From contig NZ_CP113783.1 in the NCBI RefSeq assembly GCF_029542205.1, positions 3,153,001-3,217,000 of the forward strand: a stretch of DNA of 64,000 nt, given 5' to 3'. A model generated the notes under the pieces. It did no database searches. It saw only the letters and a program-made list of their open reading frames with translations, and was not told the origin of the DNA. The position numbers were made by a program, and so were the translations under genes. Shown here piece after piece: positions 35,982 to 44,894 of the stretch. Source of the stretch: Pseudoxanthomonas sp. SE1 (GTDB lineage: Bacteria > Pseudomonadota > Gammaproteobacteria > Xanthomonadales > Xanthomonadaceae). Numbering within the stretch: position 1 is the stretch's first letter; each line of letters starts with the position of its first letter.

Positions 35982-36548
35982 ATGAATGATCGTGATGACG
36001 ACAAGCGCCAACAGCCCGCCCATGTGGTGTGGCAGGGCAAATACCAGCGAATGATGGTCCGCGGCACGTGGGAATACGTGGAACGCGCGCATGCCGGTGG
36101 GCTGGCGGCCATCATCATCGCGGTGACGCCGGATGACGATGTGCTGTTCGTGGAGCAGTTCCGTGTGCCGTTGCAGGCGCGGACCATCGAGATGCCGGCG
36201 GGCCTGGTCGGCGACATCCATGCCGGCGAATCGATCGAGGTGTCCGCCATCCGGGAACTGGAGGAAGAAACCGGCTGGACGGCGGAGCGTGCCGAGGTGT
36301 TGATGATCGGCCCGACATCTTCCGGCAGCAGCAGCGAGAAGATCGCCTTCGTCCGCGCGACCGGGTTGCGTAGGATCGGAGAAGGCGGGGGTGACGGTGA
36401 CGAAGACATCACCGTACATGCGATCCCGCGCGTGCGTGCGGCTGCGTGGCTGGTGCAGAAGATGCGGGAGGGATACGAACTGGACGCCAAGCTCTGGGCG
36501 GGGCTTTGGATGATCGACCACACCCTGGACGGCACGCCGCGGGACTGA
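35982..36548 (+). CDS. Nudix hydrolase, ADP-ribose pyrophosphatase type
   Basis: A 188-residue protein with a complete Nudix box: a Gly at the start of 'GDIHAGESIEVSAIRELEEE', then TGW (G-x5-E-x7-RE-x-x-EE-x-G-W). 'MPAGLVGD' just before it and 'VEQFRVPLQARTIEM' are typical of ADP-sugar hydrolases. It likely splits ADP-ribose or related NDP-sugars in the cytoplasm. It is convergent with the DUF4019 gene, with 6 bases between stops. Confidence 0.93.
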   Translation: MNDRDDDKRQQPAHVVWQGKYQRMMVRGTWEYVERAHAGGLAAIIIAVTPDDDVLFVEQFRVPLQARTIEMPAGLVGDIHAGESIEVSAIRELEEETGWTAERAEVLMIGPTSSGSSSEKIAFVRATGLRRIGEGGGDGDEDITVHAIPRVRAAAWLVQKMREGYELDAKLWAGLWMIDHTLDGTPRD

Positions 36549-36554
36549 CGCGCC

Positions 36555-36971
36555 TCAGTCCGCCTTGACCGCATAGCCTGCCAGCCGCCAGACGCCTTCC
36601 TCCTCGCGCCGCAGCGTCACCGTTTCGCGATGCGGCGCGCCGGCTTCGCCGAACATCACCGAAAACTCCAGCACGGCATACGTGCCCGGCTGCCATCGCG
36701 GCCGCTGGCTGGGTTGGTCGACCCGCACGGCCGCCCAGCGACGGCCGCGGCCCCGACCCAGCGAACCGTGCCGCTGCGCCATCAACGCGACGAACGCCTC
36801 ACGTCCCATCGCACGACGGATCGATGCGGAGGCAGCATCCCACAAGACATCGTGCTGACCCTGTTCGATCGCCTTGATGAACCGCATGGCCGCCATCCCC
36901 AGCCGCGGGATGTCGACATCTTCCAGCCCGATCCTCGCCTCGCCCGCCTGCGTTGCCGCGTGTGCCGTCAT
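36555..36971 (-). CDS. DUF4019-like protein
   Basis: A 138-residue protein without a signal peptide. 'MRFIKAIEQGQHDVLWDAAS' followed by 'IRRAMGREAFVALMAQRHGS', 'GTYAVLEFSVMFGEAGAPHR' and 'EEEGVWRLAGYAVKAD' match the DUF4019 pattern (small cone-shaped alpha+beta fold). The ATG at 36971 is used, and one at 36989 is also in frame. No partner is obvious. It is transcribed away from the dienelactone hydrolase gene's end, separated by 140 bases. Function unknown. Confidence 0.75.
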   Translation of the reverse strand: MTAHAATQAGEARIGLEDVDIPRLGMAAMRFIKAIEQGQHDVLWDAASASIRRAMGREAFVALMAQRHGSLGRGRGRRWAAVRVDQPSQRPRWQPGTYAVLEFSVMFGEAGAPHRETVTLRREEEGVWRLAGYAVKAD

Positions 36972-37110
36972 TGCTCGATCCGCCCCCATCACGTGGCCTG
37001 CGCCGTCACGCCTCAAGGAAGGAGCGGCACCCACACGACTGGATCGCACCGCTGTGCGCGCACCGGACACGTCCGGCGCATCGCGGGTGGCGCGGTGGGC
37101 TGCGCGCCGA

Positions 37111-38004
37111 TCAGGCGAGCTGCAGGCGGAAGAACGCGAGCGTGCGTTGCCAGGAGAGGTCGGCGGCCGCCTGATCGTAACGGGGCGTGGTGTCGTTGTG
37201 GAATCCATGGTTGACGCCCGGATAGACATGCGCCATGTAGGGCACGCCGGCTGCCTTGAGCGCCTGTTCGTAGGCAGGCCAACCCGCGTTGACACGCGTA
37301 TCCAGTTCGGCGAACTGGAGCAGCAAGGGCGCCTTGATGCGCGCCGCCTCCTCCGCTGGGGGCTGGCCGCCGTAGTACGGCACACCAGCATCCACCAGGT
37401 CGGGCAGCCGCGCCGCCAGCAGGTTGGTGACCAGGCCACCGAAACAGAATCCGACCACGCCCAGCTTGCCGTTGGTGCGCGGGAGCCCGTGCGCGAAATG
37501 CGCTGCAGCCTCCATGTCCGCCAGCACCTTGGCGCGATCCAGCGTGGCCTGCATCTCGCGCCCGGCGTCGTCGTTACCCGGATAGCCGCCAAGCGGATAC
37601 AACGCGTCGGGGGCGAAGGCGATGAAGCCCGCCACCGCCAGCCGGCGAGCGACGTCTTCGATGTAAGGATTCAGGCCGCGATTCTCGTGCACTACCAGCA
37701 CGACCGGATACGGGCCCGTCGCGCGCGGCATCGCCAGCAGGCCACGGCCTTCGCCATGGCCCTGCGGCGCGGGAAACGTCCGGTAGACGGTGGTGATGCG
37801 TGGATCATCCACGGCCACCTGTGCCGCGAACGCGTACTGCGGCGTCAGCGCCGCCAACAGCGCGGCCGCCGTGGTGCCGCCCACGGCGAACTGCGCGGCA
37901 CCAGCCAAGAAACCGCGCCGGTCGACGCGGCCATGGACGTAGTCGTCGTACAGGTCCAGCACACGCTGGTCGAACGCGGATGCGGTGGCGCGCGAATGCT
38001 CCAT
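37111..38004 (-). CDS. Dienelactone hydrolase family protein, Tat-exported
   Basis: A 297-residue alpha/beta hydrolase. Residues 28-35 (DRRGFLAG) begin a twin-arginine signal ending near 'LTPQYAFAAQ'. The catalytic Cys is in 'LGVVGFCFGGLVTN' (G-x-C-x-G) and the His in 'YPGVNHGFHND'. 'VLVVHENRGLNPYIEDVARR' is typical of the family. Although related to carboxymethylenebutenolidase, export suggests a different lactone or ester substrate. It follows the proline iminopeptidase gene by 26 bases and is probably in the same operon. Confidence 0.9.
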   Translation of the reverse strand: MEHSRATASAFDQRVLDLYDDYVHGRVDRRGFLAGAAQFAVGGTTAAALLAALTPQYAFAAQVAVDDPRITTVYRTFPAPQGHGEGRGLLAMPRATGPYPVVLVVHENRGLNPYIEDVARRLAVAGFIAFAPDALYPLGGYPGNDDAGREMQATLDRAKVLADMEAAAHFAHGLPRTNGKLGVVGFCFGGLVTNLLAARLPDLVDAGVPYYGGQPPAEEAARIKAPLLLQFAELDTRVNAGWPAYEQALKAAGVPYMAHVYPGVNHGFHNDTTPRYDQAAADLSWQRTLAFFRLQLA

Positions 38005-38030
38005 GGTGTTCTCCCGTCTGCGATGGGGCG

Positions 38031-38972
38031 TCAGGCGAAGGCGTCGGTCGCGCGCACGAGGGCGTCGACATTCTCGGCTTCGAAAGCCGAGTGGCCCGAG
38101 GCTGGCGTGATCTCGAGCTTCGCCTTCGGCCACGCCTTGTGCAGTTCCCACGCATTGGCGATCGGACAGACCACGTCGTAGCGCCCATGCACGATGACGC
38201 CCGGGATGTCGGCGATGCGCGAGGCATCGCGCAGCAACTGGTCTTCGACCTCGAAGAAGCCGCCGTTGACGAAGTAGTGGTTTTCGATGCGCGCGAACGC
38301 CAGCGCGAACTCCGGCTCCTCGTGACCGCTGATGAAATCCGCGTCCACGTGAAGGAAGCTGGTCGCCCCTTCCCACACGCTCCACGCCTTCGCGGCGGCC
38401 AGGCGCGTCGCCTTGTCGTCGGACGTCAGCCGGCGGTGGAAGGCGGAAATCAGGTCGTGGCGCTCCACCGGCGGTATCGCGGTGATGTAGTGCTCCCAGG
38501 CATCGGGGAACAGACGGCTCGCGCCTTGCTGGTAGAACCACTCCAGTTCCCAGCGGCGCAGCATGAAGATGCCACGCAGCACGAGCTCCGTGACGCGCTG
38601 CGGATGCGTTTCGGCATAGGCCAGCGCCAGCGTGGAGCCCCAACTGCCGCCGAACACCTGCCAGCGCTCGATGCCGAGCGTCTCGCGCAGCTTCTCGATG
38701 TCGGCCACCAGGTCCCACGTCGTGTTGTCGACCAGATCGGCATGCGGCGTGGAGCGGCCGGAGCCGCGCTGGTCGAACAGCACGATGCGGTACTTCGCCG
38801 GATCGTGGAAGCGGCGCATCTTCGGGCTGCAGCCGGCGCCCGGCCCGCCGTGCAGCAGCACCACGGGCTTGCCCTGTGGATTGCCGCACTGCTCGTAGTA
38901 CAGCGTGTGGCGGTCATCGACCTTGAGCGTGCCGGTGTCGAACGGCTCGATATCGGGGTACAGCGTGCGCAT
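38031..38972 (-). CDS. pip: Proline iminopeptidase
   Basis: A 313-residue cytoplasmic alpha/beta hydrolase (S33) removing N-terminal proline from peptides. 'VVLLHGGPGAGCSPKMRRFH' is the oxyanion HGGPG motif. 'IVLFDQRGSGRSTPHADLVD' follows. The nucleophile is the Ser of 'WQVFGGSWGSTLALAYAETH', and the His lies in 'ITPASGHSAFEAENVDA'. Length matches the Xanthomonas enzyme. prmC lies upstream on the same strand with a 30-base gap. Confidence 0.96.
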   Translation of the reverse strand: MRTLYPDIEPFDTGTLKVDDRHTLYYEQCGNPQGKPVVLLHGGPGAGCSPKMRRFHDPAKYRIVLFDQRGSGRSTPHADLVDNTTWDLVADIEKLRETLGIERWQVFGGSWGSTLALAYAETHPQRVTELVLRGIFMLRRWELEWFYQQGASRLFPDAWEHYITAIPPVERHDLISAFHRRLTSDDKATRLAAAKAWSVWEGATSFLHVDADFISGHEEPEFALAFARIENHYFVNGGFFEVEDQLLRDASRIADIPGVIVHGRYDVVCPIANAWELHKAWPKAKLEITPASGHSAFEAENVDALVRATDAFA

Positions 38973-39002
38973 GGGCGGCCAGTCCTGGATGAAAGCGACA
39001 GT

Positions 39003-39875
39003 CTAGCGGCTGCGGTCCTGCCCTTCCGTGACGCGCCCGAGGGTGACGCGGTCGCGCTCTTCAAGGTCGGCCAAGGTCGCCACGTCGATGAAATCCGAAC
39101 CGGCCAACAGTGCGCGGATCGCCTCGCCCTGGTCCCAGCCGTGCTCCAGCAGCAGCCAGCCACCCGGCAGCAGGTGCGCGGGGGCCGCGGACACGATCTC
39201 GCGAATCGCATCGAGTCCGTCGGCGCCGGACGACAGCGCCGTGGGCGGTTCGAAGCGCAGGTCGCCCTGCACCAGGTGGGGATCGCCGTCGGCGATGTAG
39301 GGCGGATTGCTGGCGATCAGGTCGAAGCGCTCTCCTGCCAATGGCACCAGCCAACTGCCGCGGCGGAACGCGACGTTGGCCAGACCGTGCGCGTGCGCGT
39401 TCGACTGCGCCACCCGCAGGGCTTCTTCACTGAGGTCGGTCGCGACGACCTGCGCCAACGGTCTTTCGCTGGCCAGCGCGAGCGCGATGGCGCCGCTGCC
39501 GGTGCCCAGGTCGGCGATGCGCAGCGGACGCTCGCCCGGCAGCCGCTCCAGTGCCAGTTCGACCAGTCGCTCGGTCTCGGGGCGCGGGATCAGCGTGGCG
39601 GGGGAAACCTCCAGGTCCAGCGTCCAAAACCCGCGCCGGCCCAGCAGGTACGCCAGTGGCTCACCCGCGATACGCCGCGCCAGCAGGGCGTCGAACGCCG
39701 CGGCCTCCCGTTCTGGCAACGGGTCGTCGCCATGCGCGAACAGCCACGCCCGGTCGCGGCCCAGCACATGCAGCAGCAGCTGCTCGGCCTCGTGCCGCGC
39801 GTCGGGTCCGGGCAAGCGGGACGCGGCGGCGCGCAGGGCCAGGTCAAGTCGGGCAGTGATCAGGTCGGCGGGCAT
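39003..39875 (-). CDS. prmC: Peptide chain release factor N5-glutamine methyltransferase
   Basis: A 290-residue SAM-dependent enzyme that methylates the GGQ glutamine of release factors. An N-terminal helical domain ('[20 protein letters not shown]') precedes the methyltransferase domain with the SAM loop '[20 protein letters not shown]', '[15 protein letters not shown]', and the catalytic NPPY at residues 190-193. Its substrate PrfA is encoded at 1694-2779. Here prmC heads a run with pip and the dienelactone hydrolase rather than following prfA as in E. coli. Confidence 0.95.
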   Translation of the reverse strand: MPADLITARLDLALRAAASRLPGPDARHEAEQLLLHVLGRDRAWLFAHGDDPLPEREAAAFDALLARRIAGEPLAYLLGRRGFWTLDLEVSPATLIPRPETERLVELALERLPGERPLRIADLGTGSGAIALALASERPLAQVVATDLSEEALRVAQSNAHAHGLANVAFRRGSWLVPLAGERFDLIASNPPYIADGDPHLVQGDLRFEPPTALSSGADGLDAIREIVSAAPAHLLPGGWLLLEHGWDQGEAIRALLAGSDFIDVATLADLEERDRVTLGRVTEGQDRSR

Positions 39876-40150
39876 TGCCGCGCATGGTAGCGGGCCGGGG
39901 CCCGCAGGACCCAGCCGTATCGCCGCGGCGCACCATCATGGTGCTCAATGGCGTATGGAGCCTGGCTGGCCACCCTGCTCCGGACCATTTCCCTGTTCAC
40001 GGCGTGCCGGGCGCCCGCCGGATATCGCATGCGCGTAGCAGGCATGAATGATGAGCCAGCCGGATCTCCTTCAACTTGTTGAAAAACATGACTTTAATCC
40101 CTACGTCAGGCATCACGGTCGCCAGGTAGCGCATCGGCGCCGGGATTTCG

Positions 40151-40165
40151 ATAGTTAAAAACTAT
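40151..40165 (+). promoter_or_regulatory. OxyR-like operator half upstream of ahpC
   Basis: ATAG-TTAAAAA-CTAT fits one full ATAG-N7-CTAT half-site of the OxyR consensus. A much weaker second half follows 22 bases on (AT...CGAT at 40173-40187), directly before the -35 box. The oxyR gene lies 2.5 kb downstream at 42734-43705. Confidence 0.8.
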
Positions 40166-40187
40166 CTATTCAATTCCATCAATCGAT

Positions 40188-40216
40188 TTGAGATATCAAT
40201 AGTCCCTGCCTACCAT
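40188..40216 (+). promoter_or_regulatory. ahpC: Predicted ahpC promoter (-35/-10)
   Basis: TTGAGA (40188-40193) and TACCAT (40211-40216) are separated by 17 bases, a normal sigma-70 spacing. The OxyR-like site sits immediately upstream of the -35, the usual place for activation through RNA polymerase contact. A leader of about 40 bases follows, with GAGGATCTCC before the ATG. Confidence 0.6.
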
Positions 40217-40261
40217 GGCGCCATCGATTCACCACACCCACTCCACTCACGAGGATCTCCG

Positions 40262-40825
40262 ATGTCCCTGATCAACACCCCGGTCCAGCCGTTCAAGACC
40301 ACCGCCTTCCACAACGGCGAATTCGTCGAAGTCACCGACGGCACCCTGAAGGGCAAGTGGTCCGTCCTGATCTTCATGCCGGCCGCCTTCACCTTCAATT
40401 GCCCAACCGAAGTGGAAGACGCCGCCGCCAACTACGCCGAGTTCCAGAAGGCCGGCGCCGAGGTCTACATCGTCACCACCGACACGCATTTCTCGCACAA
40501 GGTGTGGCATGAAACCTCCCCGGCGGTGGGCAAGGCCCAGTTCCCGCTGGTCGGCGACCCGACCCACCAGCTGACCCGCGCCTTCGGCGTGCACATCGAA
40601 GAAGAAGGCCTGGCCCTGCGTGGCACCTTCGTCATCAACCCGGAAGGCGTCATCAAGACCGCCGAGATCCACAGCAACGAGATCGCCCGTGACGTGTCGG
40701 AAACCCTGCGCAAGCTGAAGGCGGCGCAGTTCACCGCCGCCAACCCCGGCCAGGTCTGCCCGGCCAAGTGGAAGGAAGGCGCGCAGACGATCGCCCCGTC
40801 GCTGGACCTCGTGGGCAAGATCTAA
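40262..40825 (+). CDS. ahpC: Alkyl hydroperoxide reductase subunit C (peroxiredoxin)
   Basis: A 187-residue typical 2-Cys peroxiredoxin that reduces hydrogen peroxide and organic peroxides. The peroxidatic Cys47 lies in '[15 protein letters not shown]' and the resolving Cys166 in '[16 protein letters not shown]'. '[13 protein letters not shown]'-type sequence is present as '[17 protein letters not shown]'. It is reduced by AhpF, encoded 235 bases downstream. The OxyR-like operator and promoter precede it. It is probably abundant, since the spacer to ahpF carries hairpins that could favour ahpC message. Confidence 0.97.
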   Translation: MSLINTPVQPFKTTAFHNGEFVEVTDGTLKGKWSVLIFMPAAFTFNCPTEVEDAAANYAEFQKAGAEVYIVTTDTHFSHKVWHETSPAVGKAQFPLVGDPTHQLTRAFGVHIEEEGLALRGTFVINPEGVIKTAEIHSNEIARDVSETLRKLKAAQFTAANPGQVCPAKWKEGAQTIAPSLDLVGKI

Positions 40826-40840
40826 GTCGCTCCGCAACAC

Positions 40841-40867
40841 CGGCGCATCCGTCCGATGGATGCGCCG
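40841..40867 (+). other. Hairpin in the ahpC-ahpF spacer, first
   Basis: CGGCGCATCC, a 7-base loop, and GGATGCGCCG form a perfect 10-bp stem 16 bases after the ahpC stop. No T-run follows, so it is more likely an mRNA-stabilising or attenuating structure than a classical terminator. Confidence 0.7.
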
Positions 40868-40891
40868 CGCTCCACGAACACGCATCAAGCC

Positions 40892-40916
40892 ACCTCCGGG
40901 CCACGCGCCCGGAGGT
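40892..40916 (+). other. Hairpin in the ahpC-ahpF spacer, second
   Basis: ACCTCCGGGC, loop CACGC, GCCCGGAGGT form a second perfect 10-bp stem, again without a T-run. With the first hairpin it could protect the ahpC 3' end or reduce read-through into ahpF. Confidence 0.7.
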
Positions 40917-41060
40917 CGGTCTCCCCGACGGACGTTTGCAGCAGCGGCATGTGCCGCTTGCCGGTTTCTCTCTCCCTGGCCGGCTCCCTCCCCCGGCGCA
41001 TGCCGCTCCTGCAAACGCCTGACCTCCCCTTCCCCGATTTCCTACACGGAGACGTTCGCC

Positions 41061-42662
41061 ATGCTGGACGCCAATCTGAAGACGCAGCTGAAGGCCTACA
41101 TGGAAAAGGCCGTGCGCCCCATCCACATCACCGCCCACCTGGACGACAGCGCCGGTTCGGCCGAACTGCAGGCGCTGCTGAAGGATCTGCAGGACGTGTC
41201 GGACAAGATCCGCGTCGACGAACAGCGCGTCGACGAACAGCGCGGCGGCGAACGCACGCCGTCGTTCGCGCTGACCTCGCCGGGCCATGACATCCACCTG
41301 ACCTTCGCCGGCCTGCCGATGGGCCACGAGTTCACCTCGCTGGTGCTGGCGCTGCTGCAGGTCGGCGGCCATCCGTCGAAGCTGGCGCAGGACGTGATCG
41401 AGCAGATCCGTTCGCTCGACGGCGATTACCGCTTCGAAACCTATTTCTCGCTGTCGTGCCAGAACTGCCCGGATGTGGTGCAGGCGCTGAACCTGATGGC
41501 GGTGCTGAATCCGAAGATCCAGCACGTCGCCATCGACGGTGCACTGTTCCAGCAGGAAGTCGAGCAGCGCGAAGTGATGTCGGTGCCGACGATCTTCCTC
41601 AACGGCGAGGTGTTCGGCGCCGGCCGCATGGGAGTGGAAGAGATCGTGGCCAAGCTGGATACGAATGCCGGCAAGCGCGAGGCCGAGAAGATCAAGGCGA
41701 AGGCGCCGTACGACGTGCTCGTCGTCGGTGGCGGCCCCGCCGGCGCCGCGGCCGCGATCTACGCCGCGCGCAAGGGCATCCGCACCGGCGTGGCGGCGGA
41801 ACGCTTCGGCGGCCAGGTGCTGGACACCATGGCCATCGAGAACTTCATTTCCGTACCCTACACCGAAGGCCCGAAGCTCGCCGCCGCGCTGGAGCAGCAC
41901 GTGCGCGACTACCAGGTCGACGTGATGAACCTGCAGCGCGCGGAGAAGTTGCTGCCCGCCGGCCAGGATGGCCTGGTGGAAGTGCAGCTCGCCAACGGCG
42001 CCTCGCTCAAGTCGAAGACGGTGATCCTGTCCACCGGCGCGCGCTGGCGGCAGATGAACGTGCCCGGCGAGAACGAATACCGCAACAGGGGCGTGGCCTA
42101 CTGCCCGCACTGCGATGGCCCGCTGTTCAAGGGCAAGCGCGTGGCGGTGATCGGCGGCGGCAACTCCGGCGTCGAGGCCGCGATCGACCTGGCCGGCATC
42201 GTGGCGCATGTCAGCCTGATCGAATTTGACAGCCAGCTTCGCGCCGATGACGTGCTGCAGCGCAAGCTGCGCAGTCTGCCGAACGTACGCATCGTCACCG
42301 GCGCGCAGACGACGGAAGTGCTGGGCGACGGCAGCAAGGTCAATGGCCTGGTCTATAAGGACCGTACCGGCGGCGATACGCATCGCGTGGAACTGGAAGG
42401 CATCTTCGTGCAGATCGGCCTGCTGCCGAACACGGAATGGCTGAAGGGCGTGGTGGCGTTGAGCCCGCGCGGCGAGATCATCGTCGACGACCGCGGCCAG
42501 ACCAGCGTGCCGTGCGTGTTCGCCGCCGGCGACGCCACCACGGTGCCGTACAAGCAGATCGTCATCGCCATGGGCGAGGGTTCCAAGGCCGCGCTCAGCG
42601 CCTTCGATCATCTGATCCGCACGTCGGCGCCGGTGGAAACGCCGGACGCGGTAGCGGCATGA
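41061..42662 (+). CDS. ahpF: Alkyl hydroperoxide reductase subunit F
   Basis: A 533-residue flavoprotein that passes electrons from NAD(P)H to AhpC. The N-terminal double thioredoxin-like domain has its active CxxC at Cys133-Cys136 ('[15 protein letters not shown]'). FAD and NAD(P)H domains follow with '[20 protein letters not shown]' and '[20 protein letters not shown]', and the redox-active Cys348-Cys351 ('[13 protein letters not shown]'). '[20 protein letters not shown]' closes the FAD domain. Residues 51-60 carry a tandem [10 protein letters not shown] from a perfect 15-bp duplication at 41211-41240. Confidence 0.97.
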   Translation: MLDANLKTQLKAYMEKAVRPIHITAHLDDSAGSAELQALLKDLQDVSDKIRVDEQRVDEQRGGERTPSFALTSPGHDIHLTFAGLPMGHEFTSLVLALLQVGGHPSKLAQDVIEQIRSLDGDYRFETYFSLSCQNCPDVVQALNLMAVLNPKIQHVAIDGALFQQEVEQREVMSVPTIFLNGEVFGAGRMGVEEIVAKLDTNAGKREAEKIKAKAPYDVLVVGGGPAGAAAAIYAARKGIRTGVAAERFGGQVLDTMAIENFISVPYTEGPKLAAALEQHVRDYQVDVMNLQRAEKLLPAGQDGLVEVQLANGASLKSKTVILSTGARWRQMNVPGENEYRNRGVAYCPHCDGPLFKGKRVAVIGGGNSGVEAAIDLAGIVAHVSLIEFDSQLRADDVLQRKLRSLPNVRIVTGAQTTEVLGDGSKVNGLVYKDRTGGDTHRVELEGIFVQIGLLPNTEWLKGVVALSPRGEIIVDDRGQTSVPCVFAAGDATTVPYKQIVIAMGEGSKAALSAFDHLIRTSAPVETPDAVAA

Positions 42663-42733
42663 TGCATGGGCGCGGGCCATACGCTGGTTCGCGCCCCGTC
42701 GCACGCAACGCCGTTCCCTGAGGGAGGAGTCCG

Positions 42734-43705
42734 ATGAATCTCCGCGACCTGAAGTACTTGGTGGCACTGGCCGACCACAAGCATTTCGGCCGCGCCGCCG
42801 CCGCGTGCTACGTCAGCCAGCCCACGCTGTCGACGCAGATCAAGAAGCTGGAAGACGAACTGGGCGTGCCGCTGGTGGAGCGCGCGCCGCGCAAGGTGAT
42901 GCTGACGCCGGCTGGCCGCGATGCGGCCGACCGCGCGCGCCGCATCGTCGCCGAAGTCGAACAGATGAAGGAGGCCGCGCGCCGCAGCCAGGACCCCGAA
43001 GCCGGCACGGTGCGCCTGGGACTCTTCCCCACCCTCGGCCCCTATCTGTTGCCGCATGTGGTCCCGCGGCTGCGCGCGCGGTTTCCGCATCTGGAACTGC
43101 TGCTGATCGAAGAGAAGAGCGACGTGCTGCTGTCGCGCCTGCGCGAAGGCAAGCTCGATGCCGGCCTGCTGGCGTTGCCCGTGGCGGACGACCAGTTGCA
43201 TACCGAGTTCCTGTTCGAGGAACCCTTCCTGCTCGCCGTGCCGGAATCGCACCCGCTGGCGAAACGCGAGTCGCTGACGCTGGCCGAACTCTCGCAGCAC
43301 CAGTTGCTGCTGCTTGAGGACGGGCATTGCCTGCGCGAACAGGCACTGGACGTGTGCCGCCTCTCCGGCGCGAACGAGAAGTCCGAGTTCCGCGCCACCA
43401 GCCTTGAAACGCTGCGGCAGATGGTCGCCGCCGATGTCGGCATCACCCTGCTGCCGACATTGGCGGTGAAGCCACCCGTCGCGCGTTACGAGAACATCCA
43501 CCTGCTGGGATTCAGCGATTCCCATCCCAGCCGACAGATCGCGATGGTGTGGCGCAAGAGCTCGGCCATGAACGATTTCCTGCTGGAACTCGCCAACGTG
43601 TTCCGCGAGCTGCCGCCCAGCCTTTTCGAACCGGACGCGCCCTTCGTCGGCGCGCAGGCAGCGCACGACCGCACCCCATCGTCCCGGCCGCCGTCGCTGG
43701 CTTGA
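42734..43705 (+). CDS. oxyR: Hydrogen-peroxide-sensing regulator OxyR
   Basis: A 323-residue LysR-type regulator. The N-terminal winged HTH is 'NLRDLKYLVALADHKHFGRA' and 'YVSQPTLSTQIKKLEDELGV'. The redox switch is Cys199 and Cys208 in 'EDGHCLREQALDVCRLSG', matching E. coli positions. Oxidation forms the disulfide and activates transcription. It follows ahpF by 71 bases with an AGGGAGGAG ribosome-binding site, so it may be expressed both with ahpF and alone. Its target site is visible before ahpC. Confidence 0.96.
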   Translation: MNLRDLKYLVALADHKHFGRAAAACYVSQPTLSTQIKKLEDELGVPLVERAPRKVMLTPAGRDAADRARRIVAEVEQMKEAARRSQDPEAGTVRLGLFPTLGPYLLPHVVPRLRARFPHLELLLIEEKSDVLLSRLREGKLDAGLLALPVADDQLHTEFLFEEPFLLAVPESHPLAKRESLTLAELSQHQLLLLEDGHCLREQALDVCRLSGANEKSEFRATSLETLRQMVAADVGITLLPTLAVKPPVARYENIHLLGFSDSHPSRQIAMVWRKSSAMNDFLLELANVFRELPPSLFEPDAPFVGAQAAHDRTPSSRPPSLA

Positions 43706-43816
43706 ACCCCCGCCGCTTCCGGGCTACGGTAGGCCCGCAAAACAGGACTCCGATGGGCGGCGCGGCAACGCGTCGCCCGTTTCCTTTTGCGCGACCCCAA
43801 AACCAGAGAACACACG

Positions 43817-44257
43817 ATGAACAACACCCGCACCAGCGGCCTGCCGCCGTCGCTGCCCCCGCTCGTCATTTCCAGCCGCGACCTGTCACGCCTGGAGGCC
43901 CTGCTCGACACGCCCGTGCTGCGCCGGCACCCCGCCGCGCTGGCCCTGATGGATGAATTGAACCGCGCCGACGTGCGCGCGCCGGACGACATGCCCGGCA
44001 ACGTGGTGACGATGCATTCGCGCGTCGAGTGCGAAGACGAACTCACCGGCGAACACCATCGCCTCACCCTGGTGTACCCCCACGAAGCGAACGTCGAGAC
44101 CGGCCTGGTCTCCGTACTAGCGCCGGTCGGCAGTGCGCTGCTGGGACTGTCGGTGGGGCAGACGATCGACTGGCAGGCAGCCGGCAATCGACCCTTGCGC
44201 TTGCGGGTCACCGCGATCGACTATCAGCCGGAAGCGAGCGGCGACCTGCATCGCTGA
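43817..44257 (+). CDS. rnk: Rnk-type nucleoside diphosphate kinase regulator/GreA-like protein
   Basis: A 146-residue protein. The N-terminal short coiled segment ('LVISSRDLSRLEALLDTPVL') precedes a C-terminal GreA/B FKBP-like domain: 'VVTMHSRVECEDELTGEHHR', 'LTLVYPHEANVETGLVSVLA' and 'VGSALLGLSVGQTIDWQAAG'. This is the Rnk layout, whose relatives bind RNA polymerase near the secondary channel without the long GreA coiled coil. The ATG at 43817 is used. Confidence 0.9.
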   Translation: MNNTRTSGLPPSLPPLVISSRDLSRLEALLDTPVLRRHPAALALMDELNRADVRAPDDMPGNVVTMHSRVECEDELTGEHHRLTLVYPHEANVETGLVSVLAPVGSALLGLSVGQTIDWQAAGNRPLRLRVTAIDYQPEASGDLHR

Positions 44258-44353
44258 TTGATTCCTTGATCGACATGCGGACCGGTGGCGTCGGCGGACG
44301 TTGTCGACGCTAGAACGCAGGCGGCTCGCGGCGATTTTTATGAGTAGTTGGAG

Positions 44354-44761
44354 ATGGCGCCGCTCGCCGCGGGGCCCTACTTTTCTTTGCTTGTGCAAAG
44401 AAAAGTAGGCAAAAGAAAGCACACCCCGGCGGTCCGCCCGCCGCAAGCGGCGGGTGCGCCGTCCCGGCGGGACCTCAGGGGGCCCAGGAGCCAAAGCTGC
44501 GTCAGCACGCGCCGTATTTGCTTTTGCCCGTGCTTTTGGGGCCCCATGAGGCACGGCGAGTGGGCCGGGCAAAACCCGAAGGGCGCCGTCATGGATGACG
44601 GCGTTTTCGTATGGCACATGGATGTGCCTTACGAAAATTCCCGGCTCACTCGCGGACCCGGAGCGCGCAGCGCGGAGGGCGTGCCGCCTGGGGCGTGTTT
44701 CTTTGGTTCCTTTCTTTGCACGAGCAAAGAAAGGGACGCCCTCCGCGGCGAGCGGCGCCAT
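44354..44761. repeat. 408-bp palindromic element with nested hairpins
   Basis: Perfect 19-bp terminal inverted repeats (ATGGCGCCGCTCGCCGCGG at 44354-44372, complement at 44743-44761). Inside each end is a further hairpin with TTTCTTTGC/GCAAAGAAA cores: 44377-44408 (14-bp stem) and 44709-44734 (11-bp stem). Imperfect complementarity then continues inward (CAAAAGAAAGCAC... against CAAAGAAACACG...). In the centre are CGCCGTCA/TGACGGCG (44584-44603) and TTTTCGTA/TACGAAAA enclosing GGCACAT/ATGTGCC (44604-44637). It encodes no plausible protein and looks like a non-autonomous repeat or structured RNA. Confidence 0.85.
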
Positions 44762-44871
44762 AATTCTTGAAAGAAGATACATCCCGCAAGGCCATCGAAC
44801 CAAAGACTATCGCGGTTGTGGTGACGCCAGAGGTAGCCTGAAGAAACCGGTTTCGTTGGCCCTCTCCCCAA

Positions 44872-44894
44872 CCCCTCTCCCGCAGGGAGAGGGG
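44872..44894. repeat. Short perfect palindrome (CCCCTCTCCC family)
   Basis: CCCCTCTCCC-GCA-GGGAGAGGGG, a perfect 10-bp stem with a three-base loop. Sequences of this form recur between genes in many proteobacteria. It lies 151 bases upstream of the transaldolase start. Confidence 0.8.

Larger units (their letters stand above)
39876..40261. promoter_or_regulatory. Divergent prmC/ahpC intergenic region
   Basis: A 386-base region without a credible gene. The right half is noticeably AT-rich against the genome and holds the peroxide-responsive promoter of ahpC described in the next two entries. A 12-base dyad TCAACTTGTTGA lies at 40071-40082. The left part presumably contains the prmC promoter, but no clear elements are visible there. 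Confidence 0.65.

Noticed and set aside
39876..40261. tRNA or small RNA gene in the prmC-ahpC gap
   Set aside because: No cloverleaf or terminator could be drawn. The features are explained by the ahpC promoter.
44348..44770. Small open frames inside the 408-bp palindromic element
   Set aside because: They simply read through the inverted arms, lack ribosome-binding sites and give low-complexity sequence.
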